Made by a program: the position numbers and the translations under genes. Shown here piece after piece: positions 61,369-64,000 of a stretch of 64,000 nucleotides of DNA. The notes under the pieces were generated by a model. That model ran no database searches and was not told the DNA's origin. It worked only from the letters and a program-made list of their open reading frames with translations. Positions within the stretch are counted from its first letter, which is position 1. Each line of letters begins with the position of its first letter. The stretch is taken from positions 5,474,501 through 5,538,500 of the forward strand of contig NZ_CP088285.1 in assembly GCF_011516645.4 (NCBI RefSeq), given 5' to 3'. Source of the stretch: Bradyrhizobium septentrionale (GTDB lineage Bacteria; Pseudomonadota; Alphaproteobacteria; Rhizobiales; Xanthobacteraceae).

Positions 61369-61713
61369 ATGCCGCTGCAAGTCATCGACGGCCCGACCAT
61401 TGCCGAAGGCGAAGCGCTTTCCGATGGCGTGGATTGCTCCGCTGGCGAGATCGTCCGCATCACCGTGCCGCAGGAGTTCACGCCTGCGAATCTGACGCTG
61501 CAGGCCTCCAGCGACGGCAATCTTTACAACGATCTCTACGGTGCCAACGGCGAGGAGATCACCATCGTCGCAAGGCCGAACAGCACCATCATCATCCACG
61601 AGAACTGGGCCCGCGCCATCGCTTGGCTGAAGCTGCGCTCGGGCACGCGCGCCCATCCAATCGATCAGAAGACCGAGACCAAGTTCGCCATCGCGGTCGA
61701 AACAGCGGCCTAG
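61369..61713 (+). CDS. Small phage structural-type hypothetical protein
   Basis: 114 residues, mainly beta (VRITVPQEFTPANLTLQASSDG; ITIVARPNSTIIIHENWAR; WLKLRSGTRAHPIDQKTETKF), possibly a decoration or head-fibre-like domain. AAAGGAGACC upstream. Lies between HNH and capsid genes, where portal would often be expected. Identity unknown. Confidence 0.65.
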   Translation: MPLQVIDGPTIAEGEALSDGVDCSAGEIVRITVPQEFTPANLTLQASSDGNLYNDLYGANGEEITIVARPNSTIIIHENWARAIAWLKLRSGTRAHPIDQKTETKFAIAVETAA

Positions 61714-61776
61714 CCGCTCCTCATCCTTCGCACCCCATCGATCCAACCAACCTGCAGCCTGCGGGAGGGCCGAGTC

Positions 61777-63876
61777 ATGCTGAAGCGCAACCAGAACCTG
61801 ACGCGGCAGGACATCAAGCCCGACGACGACGAGTCCTATGAGGACTTCATGGATCGCTGCTCGGACGGGATCGGCGACGAGGATGTCTGTCAGATCATCT
61901 GGGACAACCGCGCCGCCGAGGGCATCCGCTTCAAGACCACCGCCGCCAAGGTCAACGGTCTCGAGTTCGTGCTCTCTGATGAGACGCCCGACCGCATGGA
62001 CGATGTCATCATGTCGGACGGCTGGGACCTGTCGAACTTCAAGAGAAATCCGATTGCGCTGTTCGGCCATCAAAGCAGCTTCCCGATTGGCAAGTGGAAA
62101 AATGTCCGCGTCGTGGACAAGCAGCTGCGCGGCACTCTGGAGCTGGCCCCGGATGGCACCTCGGATCGCATCGATGAGATCAGACGGCTGATCGAGGCCG
62201 ACATCCTGCGCGCCGTCTCGGTCGGCTTCAGGCCGAAGGAGAGCAAGCCGCGCGCCGAATCCGACTACGGAGTTTTCTTCACCAAGAGCGAGCTGGTCGA
62301 GACCAGCGTCGTCTCGGTGCCCGCGAATCCGAATGCGCTCGCGGTCGCCAAGGCTCTGAAACTTTCCCCCGCAACAATCGATCTCGTCTTCGCCGGGAAA
62401 GGCGCAACGGACGGCATCAAGCGGCGCGGGATCACTGGCGGGCAAGCCGACAATTCATCGACTGGTAGAAAGGGCACGACAATGTCGTTTGCTCAAAGGA
62501 TTATCGCTGCCGAACAGCGCGTCAACGCGCTGCGCGATCAGCTTGCTGCACATTGGGAAAAGACCGACGAGACCAATGTCAGCGACGATCAGCTGAAGAT
62601 CGCCACTGACCTCAATGAGAAGATCGAGCGGGAAGAGAAAACGCTCGAAGCCCTGCGCGGTACCGAGAAGAGCCTCGGCCAACAGTCCGACGATGGCCGC
62701 ACTGTCGTACTGTCGCGCGGCGCAACGGCGGCGACGACGCATCAGCCCGCGAGGCCGTTCAACCTTCCGAAAAAGAAGGTCGAGCCGATTGAGCTGCTGG
62801 TGCGCGCTGGCACCGTGCAGCTGTTCGCTCACATCCATCGCAAGCCTGTCGATGCCATGATGCGCGAAATTTACGGCGACGACGAGCAGACGCGCGCCGT
62901 GCTCGATTGGGCAACCCGCGCGGCAACGGCTCCTGCCATGACCACGGTCACCGGCTGGGCCGCCGAGCTGCTGCAGCAGATCGTTACCGACTTCATGCAG
63001 ACGCTGATGCCGAAGTCGGTCTTCCCGCGTCTGTCCTCGCTCGGGCTCTCGCTGGAGTTCGGCCGCAACGGCAGGATCATCATTCCGACCCGCTCGCTGA
63101 CGCCGACCATCGCTGGCTCGTTCGTCGGCGAAGGCATGCCGATCCCGGTTCGTCAGGGCGCATTCACGTCGCAGACCCTGACGCCCAAGAAGATGGCGGT
63201 CATCACCACTTGGACCAAGGAGATCGATGAGCACTCCGTGCCCGCCATCGAAGGCCTGCTGCGCGATGCGATCTCGCAGGACACCGCGATCTCGCTCGAT
63301 AGCATCCTGCTCGACACCAACCCGGCGACGTTGATCCGGCCGCCCGGTATCCTGAACGGCATCACCCCGCTGACGCCTACTGCAGGCGGCGGCTTCGGTG
63401 CGCTGGTCGGCGACATCAAGCAGCTCACTGGTGCCTTGCTCACTGGCACCAAGGGCAACGTGCGCAATCCGGCTTGGCTGATGAACCCGCAGCAGGTCAA
63501 CAGCATCTCGCTGACGGCGGCTCCGGGCGTCGGTGCCTTCCCGTTCCGCGAGGAAGTCAGCCGAGGCCAGCTCGGCGGCTGGCCGATCATCGATTCCGGC
63601 ACCGTGCCGCTCGGTGAGGTGGTCGTGATCGATGCCGCAGACTTCGTTGCGGTCGGTGGCGAAGCCCCGCGCTTCGAGATCAGCGATCAAGCCACGCTGC
63701 ACTTGGAAGACACCGCGCCCGCCGACATCGTCAGTGGCGCTGCGCCTGGCACCCCTGCAACCCCGGTCAAGTCGCTCTGGCAGACCGACAGCCTCGCGCT
63801 GCGGCTGATCCTGCCGATCAACTGGACCATCCGCCGCCCCGGCGTCGTCGCTGTCGTCAGCGGCGTCACTTGGTAA
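61777..63876 (+). CDS. Fused prohead protease and HK97-type major capsid protein
   Basis: 699 residues in one frame. Residues about 50-190 are the protease (GHQSSFPIGKW with candidate His98; DILRAVSVGFRP with candidate Ser148; ETSVVSVPANPNALA). After a linker with charged coiled-coil (about 236-300, scaffold-like delta domain), residues about 320-699 are the HK97 capsid fold (RLSSLGLSLEFGRNGRIIIPT, FTSQTLTPKKMAVITTWTKE, WLMNPQQVNSISL). An internal ATG at 62482 with AAAGGG upstream could also yield capsid protein alone. Protease and capsid are more often separate genes. Confidence 0.88.
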   Translation: MLKRNQNLTRQDIKPDDDESYEDFMDRCSDGIGDEDVCQIIWDNRAAEGIRFKTTAAKVNGLEFVLSDETPDRMDDVIMSDGWDLSNFKRNPIALFGHQSSFPIGKWKNVRVVDKQLRGTLELAPDGTSDRIDEIRRLIEADILRAVSVGFRPKESKPRAESDYGVFFTKSELVETSVVSVPANPNALAVAKALKLSPATIDLVFAGKGATDGIKRRGITGGQADNSSTGRKGTTMSFAQRIIAAEQRVNALRDQLAAHWEKTDETNVSDDQLKIATDLNEKIEREEKTLEALRGTEKSLGQQSDDGRTVVLSRGATAATTHQPARPFNLPKKKVEPIELLVRAGTVQLFAHIHRKPVDAMMREIYGDDEQTRAVLDWATRAATAPAMTTVTGWAAELLQQIVTDFMQTLMPKSVFPRLSSLGLSLEFGRNGRIIIPTRSLTPTIAGSFVGEGMPIPVRQGAFTSQTLTPKKMAVITTWTKEIDEHSVPAIEGLLRDAISQDTAISLDSILLDTNPATLIRPPGILNGITPLTPTAGGGFGALVGDIKQLTGALLTGTKGNVRNPAWLMNPQQVNSISLTAAPGVGAFPFREEVSRGQLGGWPIIDSGTVPLGEVVVIDAADFVAVGGEAPRFEISDQATLHLEDTAPADIVSGAAPGTPATPVKSLWQTDSLALRLILPINWTIRRPGVVAVVSGVTW

Positions 63877-63908
63877 GCGGTCCACTCTCTCGAAAGGAGA
63901 CCTCAGAC

Positions 63909-64000
63909 ATGACCGACACCGACAAGGTCGAAGCCACCAAGAAGCGGCTCGCTGACGAGAAGGCGGCCCGCGAAAAGAAGCAGGCCGAGCAACGCGAGGC
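63909..64000 (+). CDS. Phage gene start (partial, runs off right edge)
   Basis: ATG at 63909 with AAAGGAGACC upstream opens a frame of 30 visible codons, very Lys/Glu/Ala-rich (TKKRLADEKAAREKKQAEQRE). Probably the charged start of a head-completion or similar protein; cannot be named. Confidence 0.6.
   Translation, partial: MTDTDKVEATKKRLADEKAAREKKQAEQRE

Overview
The window is GC-rich DNA with dense long antisense shadow frames. Its gene content (Aap- and Liv-type ABC transporters, an OtsA/BacA-like locus, dispersed palindromic repeats) suggests an alphaproteobacterial chromosome, most likely Bradyrhizobium or a close relative. That assignment is an inference from recognised families; no rRNA or tRNA is visible to confirm it.

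1-35.4 kb is ordinary chromosomal backbone. It opens with a minus-strand cluster: branched-chain (Liv/HAAT) ABC transporter, long-chain acyl-CoA synthetase and FAD oxidoreductase, with a divergent TetR regulator. It continues with a DUF417 membrane protein, two class-C beta-lactamase-fold serine hydrolases, glgC-glgA (glycogen), a multi-rhodanese protein, a secreted beta-propeller protein, a MocR regulator divergent from a DUF983 protein, two MFS transporters, and a LysR regulator divergent from a DUF1330 protein. From 25 to 35.4 kb lies an amino-acid uptake/catabolism locus: Asp/Glu racemase-like protein, AapJ-type binding protein, class III aminotransferase and RpiR regulator on the minus strand, AapQ/AapM permeases diverging from a 37-bp palindromic operator, then a LysM-like protein, a duplicated aapM scrap, a FadR-type regulator and an amidase. 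No AapP ATPase is present. Several convergent gene ends carry palindromic dispersed repeats.

35.5-41.4 kb is a scarred junction. It holds repeats, a decayed second copy of a phage AlpA-like gene, the C-terminal half of a bacA/sbmA-type gene cut by a 3'-truncated IS1182-like transposase, an otsA trehalose-phosphate synthase, and about 1.4 kb with little coding content.

41.4 kb to the right edge is a prophage, cut by the window. A leftward early operon (YqaJ-like exonuclease, ERF annealing protein, small proteins, an RNA-polymerase alpha-CTD-like protein, an HTH/J-domain-like protein, AlpA) diverges at 47.6-48.0 kb from a rightward operon. The rightward operon holds a Cro-like protein, VRR-NUC nuclease, N6-adenine methyltransferase-like protein, a cytosine methyltransferase broken by one in-frame TAG, a Toprim primase and a RepA-like helicase. 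An array of GACTGGAGC repeats around a perfect hairpin follows the helicase and is a candidate replication origin. After a frameshifted AraC gene come a terminator, a holin-like protein, a ParB-like protein, a Mom-family DNA-modification protein, P27-type terminase small and large subunits, HNH nuclease, a fused prohead protease/major capsid protein and the start of one more gene. No integrase, CI repressor, portal or tail genes lie in the window.

The most interesting items are the candidate phage origin, the Mom-like modification gene beside two methyltransferase genes, the phage alpha-CTD and J-domain-like proteins, the protease-capsid fusion, and the accumulating single-base lesions that suggest the prophage is decaying.
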